From positions 16,119,924-16,183,923 of the forward strand of contig OV121097.1 in assembly GCA_921293015.1 (NCBI GenBank): DNA of 64,000 bases, written 5' to 3'. The stretch is from Phorcus lineatus (lineage: Eukaryota; Mollusca; Gastropoda; Trochida; Trochidae). A model generated the notes under the pieces. That model saw only the letters and a program-made list of their open reading frames with translations. It ran no database searches and was not told the DNA's origin. A program made the position numbers and the translations under genes. Shown here in pieces: positions 1 to 15,600 of this stretch (its first letter is position 1; every line of letters begins with the position of its first letter).

Positions 1-99
1 AATGTCTTTAGCATTCATGATATGTAATAGATATAACAGTTGTATTTGCCTTTTTGGGGTCAAAATATCTGCAATAGTACAAATTTGAGTTTGTTGCTG

Positions 100-180
100 G
101 ATTCAAACCCACCCTGTCAGGATCAGGCAACACCGTCTGCATTGACCATATCAGCAGCTAACCAACCAATATCACCTTAT
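100..180 (-). repeat. Decayed tRNA-derived SINE fragment
   Basis: On the minus strand a B-box-like sequence (GGTTTGAATCC) lies downstream of a tRNA-like stretch with a GGTTAGC core. The A box is poorly preserved. The rest of 1-600 shows no exon: the next UBR4 exon must lie left of the window. Confidence 0.35.
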
Positions 181-657
181 TCATATTTATAAGAGCTTGT
201 TGATCTAACCCATTAAACAAAGACAAACATATCTTTTTTGATAGAAAATACATGCTGCCACATTAGGAAGTATCTATTAACGAAGATCCTACAACTTGTG
301 ATTGAATTCACTGGATTTCTCTGTTATCACCTTTAGGAATGAGCAAATGAATGTTTTCAGCTAGAGCACTAACAGTACAAGGGCGGGAGTACTGAAAAAC
401 ATCCTCATGCTACAAATAGCTATTGATAACCAGCTGTTACAATGGATACAAACAATATCTAGTGAAGGCAATCTAGTGATTGAAGTAGCCTTACAAAATA
501 TCCGCTGATGTTGATAACATTACTTTCAAAAAACCATTCCTGGATGGCAGAACTGCAGGAGTCACATGTTTACATTACAGTTTGTCATAAACATTGGTAA
601 AAGGATTATTTCTGTTTGATATAGCACTCTCGTAATTTTATTGTTGAAGATGCATAC

Positions 658-3600
658 CTAACATAGACACTGTAGGCCTTGACCAGTAGAAGAATGGCGG
701 GGATGAGGTCCTGTGCAACATCCATTGTCTTGTGAGGGTCATTCTCAGTCTGTAAAGTGCAGAGCAAGAATGTTATTGCTTTGACTTTCTTGTACATATT
801 TCAGCCATTACAGGTGTGAAATTAATTACATGCCCATGTGATTTATTACACAGATTAAATTATAAATGAATAAATTTGTTCATATTATATATTTCATAGA
901 TTTTGTTCATACTAGAAAATAATTAGGATCATGAAGTCAATTTTAGTGATATGCAACTTCTTTATTCTGTCCATCAAAGAACTCATTGGAAATATCATAC
1001 TTCATCTTTTACATTTACAAGAGGAAGAAAAATAAGGACAAACAAAGCAGCATTGTTCTTATTTGAGTTGTGCCACACATTTCTCATAAGAATGTACCAT
1101 TAATAAACAAGTGCCCTGAGCTTTGTCATAGCCTACGGCACAAAAAGTGGTCATTGACTGTTGCAGTCCTGGGAATTCTGCACAGCTTTTTTGTTTGGTG
1201 TACATTTATATTTTGAGAAGTAGGATAACTTGAACAATGTAAAAGATGCCATATTTTCCAATTGGCCAAAATGACTCCCTTCTCTGATTACCCAGGATGA
1301 ATACCTTTCACTTGTCTGATATTAGTATTTTCTGCAGTTTTTAACAAGATCAAAAGATGTTAAATATCAGAATACACACCATTGGCTTAGAGAAAGCTTC
1401 ATCTAGCCCAACCTCCACCTTGGCTACCACGGCATCAAGCATAAGTATAGCCGAGAGTCCAGGCAGGTCCTTCATTGGGAGAATTTCATTCTGGTCCACC
1501 ACAGGCAGCTGTGCTATCTGTGAACAGTGCACAAATAGGGGCAGGGTCATTCAGATGACAAGCGGTAAAGTTACAACCAGTCGAAGACATGGGCCATTAC
1601 TTTAGAATTATTAAATAACCCATTTATAAAAAAAGAAATTGTTTATACATTGGTATGTCCCTTATGTTTGTGACTTTGATGCAAGAATTGCTAGGACATC
1701 CTGTCGCCATAGTCTTCTCACATGACCAGATTTGACTGGGTGTAAATATCTTTTGCCATTGGTAATCTGCCAACATGGTTTACTTGAGTTTGTCTGTTAG
1801 CCAATCTGAATTTCAAATCCACTTACCTGATCCTGTATGAAGCTCATGGAGAGTCTGACATCATAATTGATACAGTTGGCCGTCTTGCTGGCAGATGTCA
1901 AAAGGTTCTCAGCCTGTTGGGTCGTCATGCCCTGCTTCACCAGCCAGTCCTTAGGACGACAGAATTATATTGTTTGAACAAACAAAAAACTATATTTCTT
2001 TGATAGTCATAATGGATTAAAGAACCTATTCCCCCAAATGTTTAATTATGAAAATCTTCAATACTTCATCCAATGACAGAAGATCCTAACTTTATAGTAA
2101 CTTCATTTTCAAATATATTAACCAATGTCATAAATCAATAGCAATTAACAAGTAACAGTAGCACAACCGACATGTCACCAGGGGCTTTGTAACAATTGTT
2201 TTATGATTTTACAAATGACAAAATAATAACTTGAGTTGAAACAACATTGTTAGTGATAAGTGCACATTAGCACATATGGCAATTATGACACTACCTTGTC
2301 TATAATCTACTAAGTATAATTCTATATATCTCAACCCACCTTGACCCAGCTGGTGAAGGCCTTGTGAGAGAGCCTGGGAGCCCAGCGTAGTGTGTGGAGG
2401 ATGTGTCCGTTGCCCATACTGAGCTGAGAGCTCTCTAGCAGCTTGATGTACTGTACAGACGGAGGCAGACACGCCAGTAGCCGCCATAGGATCAGGAAGT
2501 GGTAGTGCATTGCTGATGCATCCTGAAAATATACATCATATGAACATACTAGGCCAATCTTACGAACAGTGAAAGACAATTACACTTCGAACTGCCAAAA
2601 AATGCTGGAATACTAAGAGTGAAATATCTAAGAGAACAACAGGCTTTTTGTGGATCAATGAGGTATAGATATATAGATATAGCATATATATGTACATTGT
2701 CTAAATGCATGTTTGGGAAAATATAATAATAATAATAGCATTCTAATACCCTGCATATATACATGACAAAGTATGCTCAAAGCGCCATGAGTATTATTAC
2801 CCTGGAGGGAGATAGTATGTTCAGTGCCGCCGATTAACAAGCGCTCCGTGCGACCGTATAGGTCCATACTTCCCCCTTTACTTGTTCAGGTACCCATTTG
2901 TACAGCTGGGTGAACTGAGTGCAAAGTGGATGAAGTGTCTTGCCCAGGGACACAACACAGGATGAGACCCAAGTCACAAATTTTTTATGTCTCCACCGGG
3001 ATTCGAACCCGGGTCTCTGGCGTGAGAGGCAATCATGCTAACCACTACACCACTGTGCTCCACAAAATGTATAAAGATTTATACTCAGGGGCTCATAGTG
3101 ATTGAAGAAAACGTTAAGAATTTTTAGTAGGGCATAGCAAAGTCCAAAGGTTGTAAGAAACTGAAGGAATTTATTTAATACCGAAATTATGTAGTCCCAG
3201 ATAGACTTTTATTATTTATAACAGTTCAAATTCATGACATCTGACAAAACTCACCAGAAGAGTTAGCTTCTCCTTGGTCTTGTCGCATCGAGAACCTGCC
3301 ATGAGGAGAGAGATACATGCGTCGTACAACTGGTTGTAGTTCAGAGTCTCAGGGTTTGACAGCAGGAAATTCGAGGCCTGAAATTGACAAAGTATAAATA
3401 TTAAAGGACAAAGCTAGGGATTGTTAGGGAAAAAGAAAATTTAGATGCCAAACATAAAAAATCTTTAAGTGTTCTTTAGATTACATTGTTTGACAAGCAG
3501 AAGAGGAAAAGTATCAAGGAGGTCATAAGTCACTGAGTCTCAGTTCAAACAATAGAAAAGTCATTTAAAGTTTAAAGATTTGTCATGTCAGGGGTAAATT

Positions 3601-6600
3601 TTGGACTCCTCTAATACAACATGTAACACAGTTCAAATTTACTTATAACTACAGAATGAAGTCACCTCTACAAATAAAAGCCAGAAAGTGAACTTACCAG
3701 TCCATCAATCTTTGGCGAGTCCTGGTTATTAACCTCCCCTGGGCCAAGGCTGTAGAATCTCGGCTTCATGTGACCTACTGATTCAATAACAACATCTTGT
3801 TAGATAAGTTAATAACCTATACAGGGCATAAAAGAATCAGGCTTCAAGAGAAGTAGGTCTAAATCTCATATATTCACACAAAAAATAGCAAGAAAGCAAG
3901 AATAATTGTTGTTACTAACAAATAAATAAGCTGTTAACACATTAATCAGAAATCTAAAGCCGAAGAATCAATACTGCCAAAAAATTCTGTGAGGTCAATA
4001 TACAGGAATTAATTTTCTTAAGAAAAGGGATAGTTCAAGATATGTCAATGATAAAAGAAAATCATAGCCAAAATACACCTGAAAGGAAGACATGAAATCA
4101 TTTAAGTTAAATTTTGCAGGTATATTTCATGCATACTTGTAACTGACAAAGATCTGTTTTGTGTTAGCCATAAAGACTGAACTATGAAACGAGTCATTAC
4201 TTGTCCAGATTATGAGACAAAATGAGACTGTATACAAGAAAAGTGGACATTTATGTTGAATCTTGTGGGCATTTTTCTTGCATGTTTGTAACCAACCAAC
4301 CTTCATGTGTCTCCTGGGTGGAGAGGTTTTTGCGAAAGTTTTCCTCCACCTCTCTACAAGGGAAGTACTGACTGGCCTTGGTAAGTATCCCAGAGTCTCG
4401 GTCACCCGACTGGGTCAGTGTGTGAACAGTGAACAGATTCCACTGTACCTGAAGCGGAAGAAAGATAGAACTTGAAGGGAGTTTGGTATTTATTACTAGA
4501 AGAATGTTTTTAATTGGGATGATTTTTAAAAAAAAAATCAACAAAATTGTTTTTAATGGTTGATATTTGAAAATAAATTATGCTAACATAAGAATATTTC
4601 ACCCCATAATAACAAACTGTTGGATAAACCATGTAAGGGTGAATTTGAATGTTTATTGTTCATATGATGATTAATTATTACCCAATAAAAAAATAATTAA
4701 TATCAAAAGGTAGTTTTCATATCCCTTTGATTAAGCTGTTATCATGATGTAACCAAAGGGGAAGCATTGTGTTTTCAATTCAGATAGTGATCACTGGTTA
4801 TCAACATTACATCCATCAAAGTTCTTATACCCATGTTAAGCATGCACTGATCTGGTTCATGTACCGCAAGGGAGATCACTCTCATCACTTTAGTAATGGA
4901 ACACATGTGATAGACAGAGGACGTTAGGTTGCTTGAGAATGAAATCTCGCATTAAGCATCAGGTCTTTTGTCCTTTATGCTGCAAAACACATTAACTTCA
5001 AACAAAATTGACATTTATTGAAAACCAAAAAAAGGTTAGTGTGAGGATAATACCTGATCAATGAAGGCAGCTGGAGGATCATAAAAGTAGTGCAGTAGAT
5101 AGTCCAGTATCAGCATCACTCGACTCAGAGGCAGCGGCACCATCGTCTCCAGTTTGCTGCAAATAGAGAGGGATAGTATCATTTTATCAACTTTATTTCT
5201 GCATTACAACCTGTATCTGTGTTATCAGAGTAAATCCTCAGTCATTCAGAGACAAATGTTCTGATGATCTAAAAACACTTTTTCCCCTTTTACTTTAAGG
5301 GATCAAGAATAGCATTTCTTTTTCCAAATTTGTCAAAATCATATTTGGAAAATCCAAACACAAATAAATGAATGTAAGTTGTCGTTGAGGGCTAGAAATG
5401 AGTCTTGAAAATCAGGGGAAGGGAAAAGGCTCCTATAAGTGTATGCAATCATATCAAATCACATCTGCCAGCCCGTAGCCTTGCTACTTTTTGGCCGAGC
5501 TTGCATTTTTGGAGGTTTTATAAAAAACATTCCCATAATTGACAAAATCATACTTTTTAATGGTAATTTTCGGGCTCATTTCATACTCTGCTTTAAACAG
5601 AGTTTTGAGAGAATGCACTTACTCCTTGTCTGTGTTGGCGAGCGTGACGACACACTCTGCAATACGAAGGAGGAGAGACTTCTTCTGCATCAGCTGCAGA
5701 CTGTGGAAGAGGAACAGGAGAAGCTGCATGTGCTCCACGTTCACGTCTGAAACAATAGAATGTCAACACTCAAATATCATATACACAGGAAAGGGACAAA
5801 CATATCACCCAAGTTTATATTCAACAGGATATCTCTTGTCAGAGATTCAGCAACAATTATTTCAAAGGTAGATTCTTCATAATGCATGGTCATCAATGAC
5901 AGTAGAAATATCACTGTACTATTGTGAAATGTCAAAGATGATAATAATAACAAACCCAAGTTGATCGATAACAATCTTTACAAACATAGCACATAAAAGC
6001 AAACATTTCAGTATCGTTTCAGTAAATCTTTAATTTTTCCTTGCCTCTATAGTACATTATACATATTTATTGCACATGAAATAATGGGTTCATATTTACA
6101 TAATAAAGTGCTCTCTTATCCAAATTGCTTAGTTTTGTTGTCAAGATGACATACCATTAGACATAAAATCAGATATGAAAAGACAGAAAAAAAATTCCGA
6201 TCAACAAACTTAACAAACCTAGCACAAGAAGCCTTACAGTTTGAAATGTCCTCTCTTACCTTCAAACTGTTCAGTCTTGTTATCAAAGTTGAGTATGGCA
6301 GTTTTGAGAGTGACGATGAAGCGGACCCAGATATTGATGACTGCGTTGTCCGACTGGCTCTTGATTGTCTTGGCTTCCCTCTCCTTCTGTTGTTTGAGCA
6401 ACAGAACCTCCGCTAACACAGCCAGAGTTCTTGGGTAGACGGTCAGCGGCCAGGGGTCAACAGAGTTGGGGGAAACTCCTAGCTGAACCAGGAGAACGTC
6501 CTGTAAAAAAAAAAAAAATGATATGCACCTGCCATGATCAAAGTTACAAATGTTTATCACAAAAAAGCCTTACTACACAGCTCTTCCCCAAATCTCTTCC

Positions 6601-9600
6601 CAAACACACTTATACAGTGATAACAGTAATTCATAAACCATGTGCAATCAAAATGTTTGATCCTTGACATCCAAGTAAGACTTGCAACAACTGAATGCCA
6701 TACATTAAAACAGACATAAAGGTGCGACAGTTAGGTAAAGATGCAAACAGAATTATCAAGCATAACAGTGTTAAAATCTTCACCGCAATCATCAAACATT
6801 TCAAAAGAAACATTTCTCATTTTCTCGCCAACTTCTAAATCTTTTCAAAGAAGGAATCAATTGCAGTTATGTATTTATTTATTACTTTAAGTTCTTGAAC
6901 AGTTAGAATAAAGTTCATACCAATTATCCTTGCAAAGTAAAAGATTATCAAAAATAATAATAGGTTGAGGGATCTACATATTTTTCTCTTCCAGGTAAAT
7001 TTCAGATCCTTACCTGCAGATTATCAGAGAGACATCCAGTAGCAATCAGACTGTGGTTCAGTTTAGCCAGGGACACAGATATCTCCTCATAGATCTTGTC
7101 AGCTGGAAGGGATATGTTTTTCTTATCACAATCAAAACTTGAAACAAATACTATCATTACAATACAATTTACATAAACACTGCAGAATCATGACATTTAG
7201 AAAACAAATCATTCAACTTGAATACCCTGGCATATTTTCAAAAAGCTCAACTAATGCTTAACCTTTAGATATAACATGGAGTTACTATCATCATAATGAG
7301 AGCTTTGTATTATTTGGCTCAGATGTGTTGGTGAAAACATAAACTAATCATAATACAAGTATAAAAGACTAAAGCATATGTAAAAGGGCTAAAAATACAA
7401 AAAGAAGGCTAGAGAGAGTGGTCATTCAATAACAGTTGATAGTAAGAGGAAGGCCTGTGACACCATATGGGCAATGCATATAACTATAAAGGCCATTTGT
7501 ACAAGCTATCAAAACAATGCAAACAGATACACTGTAGCAGTAATCCCTGCATGTACAGCAGCTCCACAAGAGGATCCATAAGAAATCATTTTAGAAAGGG
7601 AGAAAACTCACCATTCCCAACTTTGGCACACTCTTTGTCCAGCTCTCTGATAAGGATGGCCAGGTTGCTTGCATGTTCTTCACTCAAAGAGGATCTGGAA
7701 ACATATAAATCATGCTTTAGTTAGTGACATCCTTTTGTTAATCTCTGTCTACAATCATATAGGAACCATTTACGGGTTTCTATTTGTTATGTGTCATGAG
7801 GACAAAATATTCCTTTGGCTATGTGACAGGCATCATAAACAACGCTATGATGTCATGTTACATAACACATTCTAGGCATTTCAGGTAGCCAGTCTATACT
7901 CAAAAGTAGATTTTTTGTATTCTCCTCAATTAAATGACTTCAGTAATAAACAGTATAAATGTTTGTGTCCATGTCATGCCTATGATACCAATGTATGGCT
8001 ATCAGTATATCCAAAGATTGACCAGATGACCAATATTCTGGCATTTGTATAGTAAACTTAGCGTGAAATTGGCAATAAGTTATTTCATGGCATAATAATC
8101 AAAAATAATTCAGCATCCCAAAATCAATATCATTTATGGTAGTCTAGATTTTTAACTACTTTAGAGTATTGGGATTCATTTTTACATATAAAAAAATATT
8201 TTAGATTAAAATGTGATGGTAACATATCTATTTCAAGAGTTAATAATAATAATAATAAAGTAAATTTATATAGCGTATAAACTCCAGGCACTCAGTGTCT
8301 GCTCATAGCGCTGACATACAAAATATTAAGTCACTGCAGAATAGATGGGGTTTTGGGGCATAGGATTACAGACTGTAGAATTTTTTAAAGAGATAGGTTT
8401 TCAAGGAACTTTGAAATACAGCCAAAGATTCAGAATTCTTGATTTTAATGGGTAAGTCATTCCACAGAGTTGGAGCCATGAAGGAAAATGACCTCTGTCC
8501 AAATTTTCTGAGGCGTGTTTTGGGGACTTTGAGGAGGAATTGATCAGCTAATCACAGTGTTCTGGGGGGTTCATATCTCTCAATGAGTTCAGTGAGATAT
8601 GAAGGGGCAATCCGGTGTACACATTTGTACGTTAAAGTCAGAACTTTGTTCTGGACTCGTGCTTGGACTGGGAGCCAATGGAGGGAGGTTAGCACCGGGA
8701 TGATATGTGCAGACTTCTTGCAGAGTTGGTAGCAATATTGTAATGAGGCTAAAAATAATGAGTTGCTGTTTAGCAACATTTGGCCAATAGTTCAGCCATT
8801 AGTGGCATCATGAGGAAATTAAAGAAAACTTATACTTGTCACCTCATAAGCTTCTTGATCTCAGCGTCTGAAGAGTTGACCATGTATACATTGATGAAGT
8901 TCAGGACACTTGTAGCTAGAGCAACAAACTGAAACAAAAGACGTCATTTTCCAGTCCCTTTTTCAACTGTATACTTTGATTAAAGACTATCTTTTTTGGC
9001 ATTTGCGAACATTAGAATAACCGTGATATATGTTAATATTAATTTTAGTAATTATTTGTGAAAGCATGTTTAAGCACATATTTCAATTGTGTAAATTTGT
9101 TAATTAATTAACAATCATAACTAATCACTTGAAGGTAATTACAATTGGTCCTGTAGCTCAGTAGCCTTGCATGACTAACCACTGATGAACTAACCAATGC
9201 TATAATCCTATCTAGCCTGATGAGCTGAAATTGCAGACAAATATTAAATCTCACCCCTTCAGGTTCACGTTTGTCCGGAACAAAGTTAGGGTTGTCTCCA
9301 TTGCTTGGATGGCGTGATCTTTTTGACTCCCCACTGCCATCCACACGAGGGGGGAGGGGCAGAGGGGGCGTGGTCTGTGATGGTTCCTCGGGGGACAGAG
9401 TTTCTTCAAACCAATGGCCCAAGATTGGTTCATAGTCTTCATCTGGACGTCAAAAGAGAAACGAGTTAAACACTTATTTCAGTGATTGATCCCAAATACT
9501 AGAAGCTGGTTCATATGGAAACAGATAAAGTTGTGGTCTTAATGATTTTCCATTGGACAAGCACTTTAACCTGTGACTTTGGCCATATATAGAAAGTGAA

Positions 9601-12600
9601 ACGGAAGGGTGAATACACCTGCTGGATTTATCCATGGCAATATTCTTTATAATGATCAAAGTTAAGGATTTGTTACAGAGTCCTCCCGAAAAGCATTATT
9701 GTTGCCAGCTCTTCAGCAACCTGCACCATAACTTGACAAATCAGAGATCTGGCATATGCTACACACTGCCAAGGAGGGCGTTGAACTCAATCAACAAATT
9801 CTGGCGCAGTGCAGGAAGGCTTGAATTTGCTAATGATTAGACATCTGTGGGAATTTAAAGGCTAATGTCTTCCTGGTTATTTTCACCAAATAAAAAAAGC
9901 CTTGTTATCATTTTCATTTATATACAGTTTCCAACTCACCCTCATCCTCGCTGCTATCCTCAGAGCTGCTGAAGTCATCCTCGTAGAAAGTGTTTGAATC
10001 TGACGTGCTGCTACTACTCGTCTCTGAGTTCTCCGACCCTTGCTTCTGTCTCTTCAACATTGCAGCCTGAACAAAAGAATCAATAAGTGAAAATTGTTTT
10101 ACGGAAGAGATCAGATGTTCAATTCTCAAATGCAGGATAAAACTAAGCTCAGACTGCTTGATCCATGCTTCACATGTTAGCACTGAGCTAACCCGGTTGA
10201 ACAAAAAGACTGCCAAATTTATGAATGAAATTATGCACCTGCATAACAAGAAGGTGGGTATACAAAACAAAAAACATTTTTTGCTCAAAACGAGTTACAG
10301 GATACTAAGTGAGGGCAGACCGATACAAAAGAATGAGATAAGTGAAGTGGCTGTGATGACCTTGGGCAAAAGTGATTGAATAAGCTTTATTACTAGATAA
10401 TCACTGAATGCCAAAATCAATGTCTCATACCAAGTTGAATAAAATGAAATTTGAAGATTATATATATATATATATCATGAATGTACATCTCACAATAAAT
10501 TCTGAAGTTACCTTTTTGAATGTGACAACCACGAGGCTGAGCAACATGTCTGTGAGATTGATCCGAGCCACAAGTTTCTTCACCCTCTTCCATGCAGAGG
10601 CTGATGTCAGAATTGTAACATCCATCCCTGGTTTCACTTCACTTGGTACTGTCTGGAAGTCAATAAAAAGCTTGATTAATTCATTCCTTCCACATGAAAA
10701 GAACAAAGAAGCAAAATCTGCATTACATTTTGATATACAGATGAGTCAATGTACTGTAGGGAGAGAAAGGGGGTTGTTCTAGGGGCTCAACCCTCCACCC
10801 CGACTACATACTACTGCACTGAAAAAGGTAAACCCCTCTCGTTTTCTTTTTAATGATAGGTGACCTCCCTACTTCCCGTTTTAAATAATTCTAAATGTGC
10901 CCCTGCAGAATATTCTGTTATCTGCAAATGAAGGGTTAATGTTTGTTGAAATCACCTTGAGATCCCCGAGAGAGCCTTCTATCTGCAGATCTTCAAACAG
11001 TGTAGTGAGCAGCTGAACAGCATTAGATCCCAGAGCCACTGACAAGACACCAAATCCTTGGAAGGTGCTACAACGAGGGGATAAACTTTGAACTCAGTAT
11101 TCATTATGTATAGTCTATATGCATATGATGAATTTACCAGGCTTTAGCAATGTACAAAGTGAGTTAGTTTTATGACTAAATAATTAAATGATTCATTGCA
11201 CAAAAAGATAAATTTTCAAAAAGAGAACTCTATATGTATATAAGTAAAGACAGTACTCTGTGTACCTCCTCCCGGAGCTGGGTCTGCTGGAGGGGGACCC
11301 CCCTGTTGTTGCTGCTCCCCCTGCGCTGGCCTCCTTCGCCTTCTGACCTCCACTCTCAGACCCCTTGCTCTGTCTTGCATCCTTTCGCTCCAGGATCATC
11401 GCTGGAGTCAGGCTCAGTATTCCCTGTAGACCTTTCAGTAGTACCCAGGCAGCGAGGAGGTTAAGGTTCTGGGCCACCTGGAGAAAAAGGGTATTGTTTT
11501 ATTGGCCGACATGCAAGTCAAATAATTAGATTAGCTAACTCGACTTTGAAGTTGAATAAAGATAATCCCAGATCTTGAGAGAACAATTGGTGTTGTAAAG
11601 TTAACAACTTCTCCCTGGAGATTCAACCCATTTCAGTCGATGAAATAACACCATTAATGATGATTGACATATTTGACCCCAACATCATACTCTGTGACCC
11701 TTTAAGCCAACATTAAAGATTTGAGTACAGCCAAGATATTTCTGTTTGACTTTCAAGTGGTATATAAAATGCAAAAACGTAGCCAGACAAGGATTAGGTC
11801 CTCCAAACCATTCAAGAAAATAATTAATGAATCTCATAACAATCTTGTTACTTAGATAAACATGTTGTTCAAATTCATGTTACTTATTGAATATTTGACA
11901 GAAATTTAACCTTATGATCATTTAGTGGAATGGCCTAATGAAAAACTAAGTTTTAAAGCAACATGAAAAAACAAATCTCACAAGGTTGCTTTATAATACT
12001 TACACTTCCTCCAGCTCTAGTAGAATTTCTGACTGCAGTGCTCACACAGTTAAATATTTCCAACTGAAAAAAAACAACCCAACATAAAATAACCTTAAAG
12101 TTCCCATTTATATCTCATTCAACAATTATTCATTATATGTATCAGGTGTGCATTCAGCCACATCAAATTACAGTATGTGCAAGATTTGAAAAAGTACCAA
12201 TGCCCAAAGAGGTCAAACATGCAAGTCAATATAAACATGAAAACAAGGTCAACAGTTAGGCTCTGAAGCACAAGGCAACAGGCCATGTTCATTGATAAGG
12301 ACCACTGTAAGTGACTTATCAACACTATTATTGTTCACGGCAATGACAACTGATTTGTAACATCACACACAAATTTAAACGGTAAATTAGGGCAGGTGCC
12401 TTTAATATTTTCCAATAACAATTCCTGAATTACAGACATCAACATGAATGACCTTACCGTTTTCTGTACAATATTAGTTCCAAAGCCTTCTATTTCTTCA
12501 TCCTTTGCAGCTGAAGGCTGATTAGCTGCTGTCGGCTTGACCATGTTGACAATTGTGTTGGCCATGGCAACCGTGACAGAGGCATACAGACAACTCAGTG

Positions 12601-15600
12601 TGGCTATCACGATCTTCTCCAGTCGTTTTGGCGTCAGAGGTTCGAGAGACGGCAGGGAGAATGCTCGCCACACTATCGATACATCACTCAGCAATGACTG
12701 GTAACTGTAGATTGAAAGTGGTTGGTGCCGTAAGCAATGTTTGCATGTAAACACTTACTATAAAGAATCTGATAAGTCAAAAGGAAGGAATGTTCAAACT
12801 CTGCATTTCTCTATTTTGGTGTAAACATATTGCAATTGCTTGAAAGTAACTGCAATGATTTGAAGCCTAATTTACATGTCATAAGGTACATTTTGACACT
12901 ACTGGTTGAAATTTCTATTTTTAATAATACCAAAGACTGTCATTCTCCTTTTGTAAAAAAGAAATATTTCTGTCAATAGCTTGAAAATTAAAGGCGAAAA
13001 CATAAATCAAAACCTATTTATACAGATTAAATCTGGGTATGTAAACTTTAAACTAAACATATAAAGATATATATCATAAACATTAACATTACATATTTCT
13101 AGAACTAGAAGTGTATTATTTCAAATTTCATATTCAATCAAGAAATGCTAACTGAAATTTCGAATGAAACTTCAACTTCATCTTTACCTAATTCTAGGAA
13201 TGACATCTTTACTTAGTATCCTCTATCAATAAATGCAAAATAAAAACAACATTATTGTTACCAATTTCTAAGAAAGACTTATGTATATTCCATTCGGAAA
13301 TGCCAACTTAAAATGCTTAAAAAATATTCCAACAGTATCCATACCTATTCCTAGTGGTGAGAGCCTCGGAGAGAGTGCCAGGCATGAGGAAAGTCTTCCC
13401 AGCTACAGCGTCCTTGTATCTCTGAATGTACTTGCCAAGGAACGTCAGCTGAAAGCATGTGTCCACGAGAATATTGGCACCATTGTGTTGTAACAAGTGG
13501 GCTGTGTTCTTCTTTGCAAAGAGGACAGTCATTTCTTCACTCGTGTCACTGACATGGAGAACTGTAGCCTCCCCTTCGGTCCCTACGGTCTCAACTGGAG
13601 TTTCTGTCTTTGGGACTGACCCTGACCCCATTTCATCAAACACAGAGGTCAGTTGGTCAAAAAGGTTACTTCCTGTGTCAAGTCGTGGGCGCTTGATTTC
13701 CTTGGGTTTCATCTCTTCTGAAGATTCTGTAGAAAACATCGATGTCATTGACTCTTTTTGAATGTTTTTTTGTGTCTATTCCTTATATTCATATGCTTAT
13801 GCTTGAAGATGTTGTTGACTACTATTCACACTCATGGACACAAAAGACATTATGTGAGACTATAACAATTTAATGAAATGTTCTTTGTTGTTCAAAATGT
13901 TCAATATGTTCTTGAATACACAATCCCATAAAACTTGTAACTTGTAATTTATAGTTATCAATAGAATATTTTTTGCATTTCATATTCTTAATATCTATAA
14001 TTACTTGATAATATTTTTTAAGATTGGTACCTGGGGAGGATTCTGTTTCTGTGACATGTGGCGGTTTAGTCGCAGACTTCAGCATAGATGCAAATGTTAC
14101 CACATCAGCTTTAGGTAAACATCCACCGCCATTGCACAATCCTTTGATAAGTATCATCAAGTATTTCTGGAAAGAAGTTTTGACTGTGTAGTTCACATGA
14201 AAGGCTACACAAAGTCCTGTCCAACTTTCTTCATCAAATATTATGTTTTCACAAGCACTTTACTAAAGATACATACATTATGTCAAATGTTACAATTTAC
14301 AACTTTCTTAAGTCTTTCAAGTCCAAAATGTATCAGTAAACATATGAAAATATATATATGCTTATACATTATTATTATACATATATTAAATATTCATAGT
14401 AGTGTTAGTGGTCATAGTGACTGTTGCATGAATAGTTCCTTGACAGTTCAGGATTTAGGTCAAACTATTTTTGTTTCATTGACTGTAAGTCTCATGACCT
14501 CAAAGACAGTATATGATGATGTGATAAAAATATTATTAAACAACATATGTCAAACTCTACTTTTAAAAAAATGTGTTTTTGTATTACACAAATTTACACA
14601 TGTATTGTAAATTTCTAAAGGCAAAACAAACTTCTCAAAGTCTTTTCAGTATTTTTCAAAGTAAAACCAAAAGGCTCATTACATCTCTTCCATCTGCTTC
14701 ATAACGTAAGACTATGAATCTATGAACCCACAAGGAATATATGTTTGCTTACAAAAAGTGATATGTGCACATATGATAAACAGGACATGGCTTATGTTTC
14801 ATCTCTCAATGACAAAAAGGCTCTTTCTACCTGTGATATGGTGCAGCTTTCATTATGTTTCTGTAGCCTCAGAAGCATGAAGCGGATCAACACCCTGGAG
14901 GCGCTGCTCGCCTGCGACAGGGTTGTCTTTGTCACTGAAATATTCAAACAATATTTTGAGGACAAGATCGGATAACATTGAATACAGTAACACAAAAGTA
15001 GGGTTAAAACTGTTCAAAACTACATAGTTGATTCGGAATCAAGTTTCTGGCTGAGTGTACTTTTGTTACATCAAGGTATTTTGCTTTTGTTTCGGTGTAC
15101 CGTGCATCAAAGTGTTCATAAATTTTTTAAGTTTACACCTTAACCCTTATATGACGTTATATTTTTATTTTTGAATTGTATAAACTTTAAATATTTTTCA
15201 TATTTTAATGTTCATTTTCAGCCTAATTTTTTTTTGTTTCATTATTTATTCTGTGCCAAACTGAAAATTTTATATTTCAAACAACTCAACCTTCATCTTC
15301 AAGCTTTAATTTTTTAATTTAAGGATAAATGTGTACCTTAATGACCAACACAAGAATTAAGCTACTTTATTTCCTAATCGAAAGCAAAAATACTCACAAC
15401 TGCTGGAGCTGGCACTAAGAAAGTGCGCTGAGAGAGCCACAAACGACGAGTAGAAGGGCTCGAAGTCGTCATCATGTTCCAGAAACTCTCTCTCACTGCA
15501 AGTAGATGAAAAATCACTTTATAATTTGCTATAAAAATTCATTGATGATTGAACAGTAAATGACCTCATTTTCATTGCTTCAGGAAAATAAAGTGGCACA

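Noticed and set aside
9140-9185. tRNA-like sequence (TGTAGCTCAGTAG)
   Set aside because: There is an A-box-like stretch only, with no B box at the right distance.
14197-14610. 137-codon plus-strand open frame in a UBR4 intron
   Set aside because: It lies antisense to the gene in AT-rich intron sequence, with no conserved motif.
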